64,000 bases of DNA from Methanobrevibacter sp. (lineage in GTDB: Archaea > Methanobacteriota > Methanobacteria > Methanobacteriales > Methanobacteriaceae): contig JALFJX010000009.1 in assembly GCA_022775905.1 (NCBI GenBank), positions 236,387 through 300,386 of the forward strand, written 5' to 3'. This document shows positions 1 to 9,221 of this stretch, piece by piece. The notes under the pieces were generated by a model. It did no database searches. It was not told the DNA's origin and worked only from the letters and a program-made list of their open reading frames with translations. The translations under genes and the position numbers were made by a program. Position 1 is the first letter of the stretch, and the number at the start of each line of letters is the position of its first letter.

Positions 1-942
1 TTTGGTCATGCAGGAATGGATGGATTTAGTGCTGAAGATTTCTATCAAAACGTAAACTTTGAAGATATTTTCCAGGGATTTGATATAGGAAACATTTTCG
101 ATATGTTCGGTTTTGGTGGAGGAGCACGTTCTAAAGGTGGAAGAGCAGGTCCTCAAAGAGGTTCAGATATCTACACCGAGATACCAATTACTTTAGAAGA
201 AGCATTCAACGGATGCGAAAAAGAAATAAAAATCACTAGAAGTGAATTATGTCCAACCTGCAAAGGATCTAAATCTAAACCAGGTTCCAATCCAGAAACA
301 TGTAAAGTTTGTGGAGGAACAGGACAAATCAAAGAAGTCAGTAACACATTCCTTGGACAAATGGTTAATGTAAGACCATGTAGAGAATGTGGAGGTACTG
401 GTAAGATTATTACAGACCCTTGTGATGAATGTCACGGAAGAGGTAGTGTAAGAAAAACTAAAACAATTAAAATTGAGATTCCTGAAGGAGTTGACGAAGG
501 AAACCACTTAAGAGTTTCTGGTGAAGGAAACAATGGTGATAAAGAAGGACTTGAAGGAGATTTAATTGTTACAGTACATGTTAAAAAACATAAGCAATTC
601 ACACGTGAAGGAGATCACTTATACTTAGAAAAACAAATCAGCTTCCCTCAAGCAGCACTTGGAGATGTGCTTAGCATCCCAACCATTGAAGGAAAAGAAG
701 TTGAATTCAAAGTCACTCCTGGGACACAAAGCGAAACTGTTTACAAATTAAGAGGACAAGGTATGAACTCTGTTAGACATTCAAGCAGAGGAAACCTCTA
801 TGTGAAAGTTGTAGTTGTTGTTCCTAAAAAATTAAGTTCAAAACAAAAAAACTTACTTAAAGAATTCGCTGAAATCAGCGGAGACGAAATACAACATGTT
901 GAAAAAGGACTCTTCGACAGAGTCAAAGATGCAATGAAGTAA
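1..942 (+). CDS. dnaJ: Chaperone DnaJ, 3' part (5' end outside window)
   Basis: Hsp40 co-chaperone that delivers unfolded clients to DnaK and stimulates its ATPase in the cytoplasm. The frame is open from the first base, so the N-terminal J-domain lies upstream of the window. What remains is the Gly/Phe-rich linker (GFGGG), four CxxCxGxG zinc-finger motifs starting at fragment residues 84, 101, 127 and 141, and the C-terminal client-binding beta domains. dnaK would be expected just upstream, as in other Methanobacteriales, but it is not in the window. It converges with the adhesin gene downstream. Identification is secure; only the 5' end is missing. Confidence 0.97.
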   Translation, partial: FGHAGMDGFSAEDFYQNVNFEDIFQGFDIGNIFDMFGFGGGARSKGGRAGPQRGSDIYTEIPITLEEAFNGCEKEIKITRSELCPTCKGSKSKPGSNPETCKVCGGTGQIKEVSNTFLGQMVNVRPCRECGGTGKIITDPCDECHGRGSVRKTKTIKIEIPEGVDEGNHLRVSGEGNNGDKEGLEGDLIVTVHVKKHKQFTREGDHLYLEKQISFPQAALGDVLSIPTIEGKEVEFKVTPGTQSETVYKLRGQGMNSVRHSSRGNLYVKVVVVVPKKLSSKQKNLLKEFAEISGDEIQHVEKGLFDRVKDAMK

Positions 943-1212
943 ATTGGCATTGTGCTGATTTACTTTCCTCCTATTTTTAAGAAATTATTTTCAATATACT
1001 CAATTTGCTTTTTTTATAGATATTGAAAAACACAAAGAGAATTTAACTATCGAATAATAAGAAATGTGATTAATTAAATAGATAGTTATCGGTTAATTAT
1101 TAATTATTATAAAGTAAATATATAAAATAATTAATCCATAATCAAAAAATAATAAATTTAAATCAAGTAATCTACATGAAAAAATAAAAAAATAGACAGA
1201 GATTAAAAATCC
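943..1212. other. Intergenic region between convergent genes
   Basis: 270 bases between the stop codons of dnaJ (plus) and the adhesin (minus). The sequence is very AT-rich with short T and A runs, such as the T-run near 1010, that could end transcription from either side. I see no gene, tRNA or repeat. Confidence 0.6.
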
Positions 1213-4200
1213 CTATCTTTTGACTGTAATTTTAACAGTTTTTGAAGTTGCTTTGTAGTAGGTGTTACCTACATATTTAACTCTAGCTGAGAAAGTTCCT
1301 CTTTTAGTTAATTTGGTAATTTTAAATGTAGCTTTACCTTTGGAATTGGTAGTTGCTTTATATGTTTTACCATTAACTTTGATTGTGAGTTTTGCATTCT
1401 TAATAACTTTACCTTTACTGTCTTTTAAAGTAACAGTGTATTTTTTGGTTTTTGTTGCAGCTTTGAAAGTTTTCTTAGCAGCAGTTACTTTAGATGCCTG
1501 TTTAGTGATTTTAATTGTTGCAGTAGCAGAAGAAGCCACATAATTGTTATCACCTGCAAACTTCATTTTTAAAGTGTAAGTTCCTGTTTTAGAAGCAGAA
1601 AGTTTGTATTTTATTACACCATTAGCATTGGTTGTGTATGTTTTAGTTTTACCATTGAATGTAATAGAAACTTTTTTATTTGCTAAAACTTTACCATTAA
1701 TGTCAGTTACTTTTACAGTGAAATAAGAACCAGATTTAACAGTAGTTAAGTAAACAGTAGAAGAAGTTTTTGCAACTACTTTACTTGCAGATTGATTTAC
1801 AATAATATTACTTGTTACTTCTTTAGGTCCATAAACATCATTACCTGCAAATGAAACTACAACATCATGAACACCAGCATCAGGATTGAAATTAAATTTA
1901 ACTAAACCATTTGCATTAGTTGTAGCATTATAAACAACACCATCAATAGCTACTGAAATGACAATGTTTGAAATCGGATCACCATTTTCATCATATGCAT
2001 AAGCTGAGAAAACAGCACCTTTAATGTATTCAGTAGATACACTTGGAGCTAAAATGATTACTTTAAATTCAGGAACATTATTTTCTGAAGCAACTGATTT
2101 ATCAGAAACTATTGAATTTGATCCAACACCTTTTTTAGCTGCTAAATAATTATTTTTAACAGTTAAATCAGAACCAGTAGCCTCAATTGCATAGTCCCCA
2201 GTTGTTTTAATAGTATTATTTTCTATTTCAACTTCACCATTTAAAGTTTTTATTCCAGTACCAGTAGCTGTAACATTATTCTCTTTAATTAATACATCAC
2301 CTTTAGTACTAATAGCTAAAGATGTTTTAGGTAAAAGAGAATCACCAGTACTAGTTTCACCAGTTTCAGTACCAATACATTTAATATCATTAGAAATGAG
2401 TGTTGCATTATCTTTAATACTTGCTACAATACCATAAGTGTAATTACCAATTGCAACAACAGCATTATTAGAAATATATGGATTTGCTTCACTCAATTCC
2501 ATACCACAAGCAGCATATGCATTTACATTAATTGTGTTTTTATCATATGTCACATTTTCAACAGGACCCATCCAATTTGCAGAATAAATACCATAAGCAC
2601 TATTTGGAGCAGTCACAGAAATTTCATTATTCTTCACAAATCCATTTGTAGATAATGAATCAACATCAACACCATTTGCATAATATGCATCAGAGGATAC
2701 TGCAATGGAGTTATCACTTACAGAGAAGTTGTCAGCTGCAACAAAAACACCATAAATATAGCTGTGACCTTCAGCAACAATAGTGTTATTGGAAATTAAA
2801 ACATTAGAACTTACAATATTGTAAATCATATTATAATCATCATCCATATCATAATTATAAGCATCACTTTTAACACTTACAACATAAAGGGTATCATAAT
2901 AACCATTTACATTATTATATTTGAGATTTACACGATTATCAGTGAAAGTTACATTTTCACAGTAGTAGAAAACGATACCTTCAGACATGACAGTAGAAGC
3001 CCAAGTATCTGGGTCATAACCTACAGCAACAGAAGGCAATTTAATGTCAAAAGTATTATTTTTAACAACAATATTTTTAGCAGCTTTCTGTTTATCATCA
3101 TCACCAGTTACAAAAATTGCATTGTTAACGACAGCACCAGTTGTATTTCCAGTAAATTTGATTTCATTGTTTAAAATAGTTAAATTTCCGATTTCAGAAT
3201 AGATTGCATAACTTTCAACAGCACCAAAATTATTAACATCAATAATGTTGTTTTCAATAGTTACAGCACCTTCTTTTACAAGATTAATACCAATACCAGT
3301 AGATTCAATTCTATTATTTCTAATTGATGTATTACCTTTAACCTTAACAGCTACAGAATTATATGGAAGTAAAGGATCCCCAGTAGGATCTGTACCATTA
3401 TTGGATCCAGTAGCAACTATATAATTATTAGAAATAGTACCATTTTTTTTCATACCTGCAACAATACCTGTAGAATAGTTACCCACTACTGAAATTACAT
3501 TGTTTTCAATATAAGGATTATCCTCGAATATTTCCATACCGCAGACAGCATAAGAGTTACCTATGATTGTGTTATTTACATAAGAAATATCTTGAATTGC
3601 ACCATTGTATTGGTAAGAATAAACACCATAAGCACATTTTGGGGAATTAACAACAATAAAGTTATTATTTATCATACCTTCAGATGCAGGACCATCAATT
3701 GTAATTGCATTAGCATAGTAAACATCAGAAGTTGCATTGATTACATTGTATGAAACATTGAAATCTTCAGCAGATACGAAAAGCGCATAAATATAATTGT
3801 GACCAGCAGCAGTTATTGTGTTGTTGAAAATTTCAACATTAGAAGAAACAATAGGATTTTCTGATTCGAAGTTATAAGCATTTCCCCTTACACTTACTGC
3901 ATATATAGTATCATAAGAACCTTTTGCACTATTATATTTCAAGTCAACACGATTGTTTGTGAATTTAACACCATCACAGTAATAAAATACAATACCTTCA
4001 GAGAGAGCTTTTGTTGCCCAAGTTTCAGGGTCATAACCTACAACAACAGAAGGAATTTCTATATTGAATACATTACCATCAACAACAATGTTTGTAGAAG
4101 TAATTTCTGAATCTTCATCACCAGTTACACGGATAGCATTGTTTACAACAGTACCATCAGTGTTTCCAACATAATTTATTGTATTGTTTAAAATTTTCAA

Positions 4201-4746
4201 GTCACATACTGTATCAGCATGAATAGCATAACCCTCATTTCCCTCAAGTGTCTTAAAATTAATTAAGTTATTTGATAAAGTTACACCAGATACACCATAA
4301 ACAGTAAATATACTATAATCAGAATGAATAAGGTTGAATCCATCAATTACAACATTATCTGCAATAACAGCAAAAGAAACACCATTAAGTGCAACATTAT
4401 TACCAGATAATTTAATAGATTTACCAATTGTCATATAACTAACATCAAGTCCAGTAAAATCTCCTTCAAATATCAATTCATCACTAGAAACATCATCTTT
4501 TAAAGTTCCAGACTCATCAAAATAATCATGGAATGTGTCTTTTGTTACTACACTAGATTGTGTTTCCGGAATTGAATCATCTGATAAACTAGAATCATCA
4601 GGATCAATTGCTAGAGCATTATCATCTTGAATCGCCTCATCGACAGCCATAGTACTATTATCATCAGACACCGCAAAAGCAGCGCCAACAGACAACAAGA
4701 TTACTGAAAGTAAAATCAAAGAGACGAAAAACCTTTTCCCTTTAAT
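1213..4746 (-). CDS. Adhesin-like surface protein, beta-helix plus Ig-like repeats
   Basis: Secreted cell-surface protein of about 1177 residues. It has a signal peptide (KGKRFFVS followed by a Leu/Val/Ile core and an Ala-Phe-Ala cleavage area). A long Asn-rich right-handed parallel beta-helix region follows (many NNxI turns), with a ~340-residue internal duplication, and then three basic Ig-like repeats of ~85 residues at the C terminus. The basic end may hold it to pseudomurein; no membrane anchor is seen. Start choice: the first usual start in frame is TTG at 4719, but that cuts the signal peptide. The Shine-Dalgarno GAGGTG at 4757-4752 fits an ATT codon at 4746. Probably works in attachment, as inferred for Methanobrevibacter adhesin-like proteins; the ligand is unknown. 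Confidence 0.85.
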   Translation of the reverse strand: MKGKRFFVSLILLSVILLSVGAAFAVSDDNSTMAVDEAIQDDNALAIDPDDSSLSDDSIPETQSSVVTKDTFHDYFDESGTLKDDVSSDELIFEGDFTGLDVSYMTIGKSIKLSGNNVALNGVSFAVIADNVVIDGFNLIHSDYSIFTVYGVSGVTLSNNLINFKTLEGNEGYAIHADTVCDLKILNNTINYVGNTDGTVVNNAIRVTGDEDSEITSTNIVVDGNVFNIEIPSVVVGYDPETWATKALSEGIVFYYCDGVKFTNNRVDLKYNSAKGSYDTIYAVSVRGNAYNFESENPIVSSNVEIFNNTITAAGHNYIYALFVSAEDFNVSYNVINATSDVYYANAITIDGPASEGMINNNFIVVNSPKCAYGVYSYQYNGAIQDISYVNNTIIGNSYAVCGMEIFEDNPYIENNVISVVGNYSTGIVAGMKKNGTISNNYIVATGSNNGTDPTGDPLLPYNSVAVKVKGNTSIRNNRIESTGIGINLVKEGAVTIENNIIDVNNFGAVESYAIYSEIGNLTILNNEIKFTGNTTGAVVNNAIFVTGDDDKQKAAKNIVVKNNTFDIKLPSVAVGYDPDTWASTVMSEGIVFYYCENVTFTDNRVNLKYNNVNGYYDTLYVVSVKSDAYNYDMDDDYNMIYNIVSSNVLISNNTIVAEGHSYIYGVFVAADNFSVSDNSIAVSSDAYYANGVDVDSLSTNGFVKNNEISVTAPNSAYGIYSANWMGPVENVTYDKNTINVNAYAACGMELSEANPYISNNAVVAIGNYTYGIVASIKDNATLISNDIKCIGTETGETSTGDSLLPKTSLAISTKGDVLIKENNVTATGTGIKTLNGEVEIENNTIKTTGDYAIEATGSDLTVKNNYLAAKKGVGSNSIVSDKSVASENNVPEFKVIILAPSVSTEYIKGAVFSAYAYDENGDPISNIVISVAIDGVVYNATTNANGLVKFNFNPDAGVHDVVVSFAGNDVYGPKEVTSNIIVNQSASKVVAKTSSTVYLTTVKSGSYFTVKVTDINGKVLANKKVSITFNGKTKTYTTNANGVIKYKLSASKTGTYTLKMKFAGDNNYVASSATATIKITKQASKVTAAKKTFKAATKTKKYTVTLKDSKGKVIKNAKLTIKVNGKTYKATTNSKGKATFKITKLTKRGTFSARVKYVGNTYYKATSKTVKITVKR
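2220..3235. repeat. Internal duplication within adhesin gene, copy B
   Basis: Second copy (towards the C terminus) of a segment of about 1.02 kb. Matching landmarks include YDPDTWAS, EGIVFYYC and NNAIFVTGDDD, each about 1017-1020 bases from the corresponding landmark in copy A. Borders are approximate. The copies have clearly diverged, so the duplication is not very recent. Confidence 0.75.
3240..4260. repeat. Internal duplication within adhesin gene, copy A
   Basis: First copy (towards the N terminus) of the same ~340-residue beta-helix block, with landmarks YDPETWAT, EGIVFYYC and NNAIRVTGDED. Borders are approximate. The duplication keeps the reading frame and lengthens the beta-helix stalk. 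Confidence 0.75.
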
Positions 4747-4834
4747 AATTCCACCTCATTTAAAAAATATTAAATTATACTAATAGTCTAAATTATTTGA
4801 TATAAACTTTAATTTAATTGACTACAAATAATGA

Positions 4835-4858
4835 TTTATATTTAAGTATATTTAAAAG
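4835..4858 (-). promoter_or_regulatory. Promoter block shared with the upstream adhesin
   Basis: On the minus strand this reads TTTAAATATACTT followed by an [13 protein letters not shown] stretch, an archaeal TATA-type element. The 13-base core (plus positions 4844-4856) also occurs at 9177-9189 ahead of the second adhesin. The core lies 98 and 97 bases from the respective inferred start codons, predicting similar 5' leaders. Confidence 0.6.
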
Positions 4859-4904
4859 TTATTAAATTATTTTTGAAAAAAAGTTAAAATAAAGGATGAA
4901 ACCT

Positions 4905-7900
4905 TTATTTTTTTATAGTTATTTTATTTGAAACTGTACATCCACCATAAGTTGATGTAATAGCATACTTGCCAACTTTCAAGTTTTTAAGAGATACAGT
5001 AGCATAACCGTACTTATTGGTTTTAGCTGTGTATTTTTTGCCTTTGAACTTGAAGGTGACTTTTTTGTATTTTAAGATTTTACCGTATTTATTAACTAAT
5101 TTAACAGAAAACTTAATTGTTTTAGCTTTCTTTTTAGTAATGCTTTTAGCTATCAAAATTGGCTTGAAAGTTATCTTACTTGATGAAGAGATTCCTTTAT
5201 ATTGGACAGATACAGTGTAAGATCCTGCTTTAAGTGCAATAGACTTGTATGCATAACCACCCTTATCTGTTTTAACACTGTAAGATTTGCCATTTACTTT
5301 AATAGTTACAATTTTACCTGCAACAGCATATTTACCGGTATCATCTTTAATGCGAACTTTATACTTGATTGTGTTTCCATAATAAACCGAACTGGTTTTA
5401 TAAAGAGTAATTGCCGGTTTATAGGTTACAGTCAAACTAGATTCTTTACTTGAAGATTCAAAAGTATTGGAGTCATCTGAAATGTTGGCAAGCATTTTAT
5501 AACTGCCAATTGTAGTAGGTACTTCTGCATTAAGTGTAGCTACACCATTTTTATCTGTTTTTGCCATTCCCACATAAACATATCTACCTTGGAATTTGTA
5601 AAATTTGACTGTAATTCCAGATATAGGATTTCCATCAGCATCTTTTACAGTAGCTATGAATTTACCTTTATTTCCAATATATGCAGACACATCATTAAAA
5701 GTAACATCCAAAGAGCCTTCTCCAACATATAAAGTAGAAGATAACTCATTAGATAAATAGTTATCCTTAGTAATTATTGCATTCACTTTGTAAGTAGCCG
5801 GATCAAAATCAGAACCCAATTTATATTTTAATGTTGCAACACCATTTGAAGAAATTGTACTTCCAATTTCCTCATCACCAATGTAAAACTTGACCAATGC
5901 ACCATCAACATCAACATTTACAGTAATATTTACAGTATCTAAATATTTACTAGACACTTCATCAAATGAACCATTAAACACATAAACATAATTACCATTA
6001 ATGTTATTACTGTCTGAATTATTGATAGCTGCATTTCCACTGCCTTTTTCAGACATCAGATAATTATCCGCAATTTCATTATTAACTGCCAAATCATCAA
6101 CAAGCACTGCATAACCTTTTACTGAAGTGAAATTATTACATCTAATCACATTATTCAAAGACTTGGATTTAATGTAAACAGCAGCAACACCACTACCAAC
6201 AGAATCATAAATCCTATATGTTATCTTTTCACCAGTTACATTATTCATGATAATATTTTCCAAAATAATGTTATTTTCCGCATTGGAAAGTACCATACCA
6301 TACGCTTGTTTAGCTTTTATGTCAAATTTATTTCCATTAATAATATTATTGTTAGAAGTGAATGCTTCAAGTCCATAAACAATATCTGAATTTAATGTGA
6401 AAGCATTATCTTTAATAGTTGAATTTTGAGACATTTCTAAATTAATACCATATGAATAATTCATAGATTTTGCACTGACATCATTACCAATAATTATTGT
6501 ACTTTCAGATGAGTCGCCAATGACCAAACCTTGGACAAAATATGTTCCTTCTAAAACTATTTTATTATTAATAAATTGATTATCAGTTGCACCTTGACCT
6601 TCAGGAGCATCATGACCAGTGTAATATCCTAAAACACCCATTCCATAAATATAAGTATCATTAGCTTTTATGTAAACTTCATTATTTGAAAATACATTAT
6701 TGTGACTATCATAATATAAATCAATACCTACAACAGAGTTTGTTGACAAGTTATTATGACCACTAACAGAAGAATTGGTTGAACTTGCAGTTTTACTTAA
6801 TTTAGATGTGACATTTACTTTGTTTCCAGAAACATTACATCCAGATGAATAAGTCATCAATATACCATAAGTCCTGTATACTTCCCTTAAAACATGGTTT
6901 CCAGTTATTGTATTTCCACTTGTACATACTGACCCATCTGCACAAACTGAATTGCCATCAGCACAGTTAGTACTACCATCAGTACAAACAGAATCCCCAC
7001 CAACACAAGAAGAACCATCCACACAACTACCATCAGTACATACTGTATTTCCATCGGCACAGTTAGTGTTTCCATCCACACAGGTAGAATTACCATCTAC
7101 ACAATGATTGCTTTCAAATCCATGTTCAATACCAGTTCCCACAGTATAAATTGTATTGTTGATGAAATTACAGTCTTCAACAGATATTGCAAGCAATGTG
7201 TAAGTTAAATAATTACCGCTTGAAGTCAATGTATTGTTTATGACATCCACATCACTGGATTCAACAACATAAATTGCATAAGCAGCATTTGGATCTGTCA
7301 CATCAATAGTACAATTTAAAATTTTTGCACCACAAGTATTGTAAACAAGAATTCCCCATGCATTAATTCTTTCGGAATTTTTATTTTTAATAGTGAAATT
7401 TTCAATCCAAACACCATCTGACAATCTGAATGTTGTATTGGTGAATGTTGGATTACTTCCAGTTAATTTAATAGCCGCATTAACATAGATTACACCAAGA
7501 TTTATGAAATTCCCTTCAAATGATAAAATATCACCATTCTTAACTGAAGGATTTAATGTACCTCCAACATCGAAGTAATCATTATAATTTTCTGGAGTTA
7601 CTGTATACACAGCACCATTGAATATATATTTAGGTTTTGATGGGTCATAAGTACCTTCCGGAGTTACTACATTACCCTTACCTTTAGGAATCTCATTATC
7701 TTCAATAGTATTTTCAGTTGATGAATCAATATCGCCCGCATTAATTGCATATGAGTTTCCAGTTGCAATATAATTATCAACAATAGTTACATTTCCAGGC
7801 ATTTTCTTAGCACTTTCTTTTGTTATTAAAACACCCACACCAGAATTACTTGTAATATTGTTACCAATTACATGCAATTCAACAAAATTGCCTTTCAAGA

Positions 7901-9080
7901 AAACTCCGGCTCCTAAATTAGTACTTACATTATTGTTTTTAATAGTAACATTATTTCCAGCAGCCTGAATACCATATCCTGAAGATATAATCTCAATAGA
8001 ATTATTTTCAACAACAACGTTAGTTCCAGCATAAATTCCGGCAAAACCTGAAAGAACATTTGCATTTACAATTGTGTTGTTTGCTATTATTGAATATGAA
8101 GAACCGACAATTGCAAATTCTCCTCCAGATACAACATTAGGATTATTGTAATCAGCACCAGTGACATTTACAATTTTATTGTTAATTATTTCATTATAAT
8201 TACCATCAGTAGTTGCAATACCTCTAAATGCACCAATGACAATGTTAGAATCAATTTTGTTATTTCCACCCATAACTTGAATACCATAAGCCCATGAAGT
8301 TGGCAATACATTATATTTTATAGTATTATTGTAAATTAAATTATAATTGGAAACACCACCTTTCAAAGGACCTCCATCAAATTTGGACAAATATATTGCA
8401 TTTGCATCATCACAACTGATTTGATTGTTTGCAATGTAATTATGATGAGCACCACACAAGAGAACAGGAGATGTGGATCGGGTTCCCTGACCATAAGTTA
8501 TACCATAAGTGTTAAAAACATTATTTGTTATGTTGTTGTAATTTGCTTCATTAGCTATACAAATCGCATAGGAAGACATTCCAGTATTATTAATGAAACA
8601 ATCTTTTACAGTACAATTTATTACACCATTCAAAAAGATTCCATAATTATAATCTTTATTATTGGCAATTTTCAAACCAACAATAGAACTTCCATTAGCA
8701 CCATTAGTAAATGTAAAAATACAATTTTTCATGGTTTTAGATCCAGAATAAACAACATTTACAGTTTTATTAAACTTAAATTCCTTATTATTCCAATCTC
8801 CAGTTAATTTGATTGTATCCCCAGAATTAACCTTGGAAGAAATTAGATTTCCATTACTACTAAAATAAGTGGAATAATCATCCGAACTTATCTCATATGT
8901 AACAGGTTCACTTAATAAATCACCATCAGAAGAAAATAATACTTCATCAGATAATGAATTATCTAAAATAGCATCATTACTACTTACAGTTTCATTTAAA
9001 TCATCACTAGCACATACACTAGCCATTGAAATAAAAATAAGTAATAATAAAACTAATAAAAAATTAATTTTTTTAACCAT
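4905..9080 (-). CDS. Adhesin-like surface protein with cysteine-repeat insert
   Basis: Secreted protein of 1391 residues. It has a clear signal peptide (MVKKINF, a Leu-rich core, SVCAS), then two long parallel beta-helix regions rich in NNxI/NNT turns. A Cys-rich repeat interrupts them at about residues 655-722. Four or so Ig-like repeats follow from about residue 1010, with a Lys-rich basic C terminus. The ATG at 9080 has a good Shine-Dalgarno (GAGGT). Same strand and general design as the adhesin downstream, and the same promoter block, but the beta-helix sequences differ. Likely wall-associated through the basic Ig-like end. Ligand unknown. Confidence 0.85.
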   Translation of the reverse strand: MVKKINFLLVLLLLIFISMASVCASDDLNETVSSNDAILDNSLSDEVLFSSDGDLLSEPVTYEISSDDYSTYFSSNGNLISSKVNSGDTIKLTGDWNNKEFKFNKTVNVVYSGSKTMKNCIFTFTNGANGSSIVGLKIANNKDYNYGIFLNGVINCTVKDCFINNTGMSSYAICIANEANYNNITNNVFNTYGITYGQGTRSTSPVLLCGAHHNYIANNQISCDDANAIYLSKFDGGPLKGGVSNYNLIYNNTIKYNVLPTSWAYGIQVMGGNNKIDSNIVIGAFRGIATTDGNYNEIINNKIVNVTGADYNNPNVVSGGEFAIVGSSYSIIANNTIVNANVLSGFAGIYAGTNVVVENNSIEIISSGYGIQAAGNNVTIKNNNVSTNLGAGVFLKGNFVELHVIGNNITSNSGVGVLITKESAKKMPGNVTIVDNYIATGNSYAINAGDIDSSTENTIEDNEIPKGKGNVVTPEGTYDPSKPKYIFNGAVYTVTPENYNDYFDVGGTLNPSVKNGDILSFEGNFINLGVIYVNAAIKLTGSNPTFTNTTFRLSDGVWIENFTIKNKNSERINAWGILVYNTCGAKILNCTIDVTDPNAAYAIYVVESSDVDVINNTLTSSGNYLTYTLLAISVEDCNFINNTIYTVGTGIEHGFESNHCVDGNSTCVDGNTNCADGNTVCTDGSCVDGSSCVGGDSVCTDGSTNCADGNSVCADGSVCTSGNTITGNHVLREVYRTYGILMTYSSGCNVSGNKVNVTSKLSKTASSTNSSVSGHNNLSTNSVVGIDLYYDSHNNVFSNNEVYIKANDTYIYGMGVLGYYTGHDAPEGQGATDNQFINNKIVLEGTYFVQGLVIGDSSESTIIIGNDVSAKSMNYSYGINLEMSQNSTIKDNAFTLNSDIVYGLEAFTSNNNIINGNKFDIKAKQAYGMVLSNAENNIILENIIMNNVTGEKITYRIYDSVGSGVAAVYIKSKSLNNVIRCNNFTSVKGYAVLVDDLAVNNEIADNYLMSEKGSGNAAINNSDSNNINGNYVYVFNGSFDEVSSKYLDTVNITVNVDVDGALVKFYIGDEEIGSTISSNGVATLKYKLGSDFDPATYKVNAIITKDNYLSNELSSTLYVGEGSLDVTFNDVSAYIGNKGKFIATVKDADGNPISGITVKFYKFQGRYVYVGMAKTDKNGVATLNAEVPTTIGSYKMLANISDDSNTFESSSKESSLTVTYKPAITLYKTSSVYYGNTIKYKVRIKDDTGKYAVAGKIVTIKVNGKSYSVKTDKGGYAYKSIALKAGSYTVSVQYKGISSSSKITFKPILIAKSITKKKAKTIKFSVKLVNKYGKILKYKKVTFKFKGKKYTAKTNKYGYATVSLKNLKVGKYAITSTYGGCTVSNKITIKK
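6915..7110 (-). repeat. 21-bp coding repeat for Cys-containing heptapeptides
   Basis: Within the adhesin gene, about nine to ten imperfect units encode DGN-S/T-x-C type heptapeptides (for example CVDGNSTC, CADGNTVC, CTDGSTNC). There are ten cysteines in under 70 residues, in a protein otherwise nearly free of Cys outside the signal peptide. Unit length is 18-21 bases, so changes in copy number keep the frame. Confidence 0.85.
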
Positions 9081-9165
9081 TCAATATACCTCAATCACAT
9101 TAAATTCAATTATATTTTAAAGCTAAATTTAAGTTAACTTTAAAAATAATCTAATACACTAATAC

Positions 9166-9191
9166 TTTTATAATTAAAGTATATTTAAAAA
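9166..9191 (-). promoter_or_regulatory. Promoter block of the second adhesin
   Basis: The minus strand carries TTTAAATATACTT followed by TAATTATAAA, the same block as at 4835-4858. The core is 97 bases upstream of the ATG at 9080. A TATA-box role is inferred from the sequence. Confidence 0.6.
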
Positions 9192-9221
9192 TTTCTAAAA
9201 TAAAAAAAGTTGATGATTAAA

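Noticed and set aside
6905..7096. 63-residue frame rich in Val/Leu/Met inside the Cys-repeat
   Set aside because: It is the shifted reading of the same repeat; the adhesin frame is continuous on both sides.
8421..8807. 128-residue plus-strand open frame
   Set aside because: It is antisense to the adhesin beta-helix coding region, with biased composition and no start signals.
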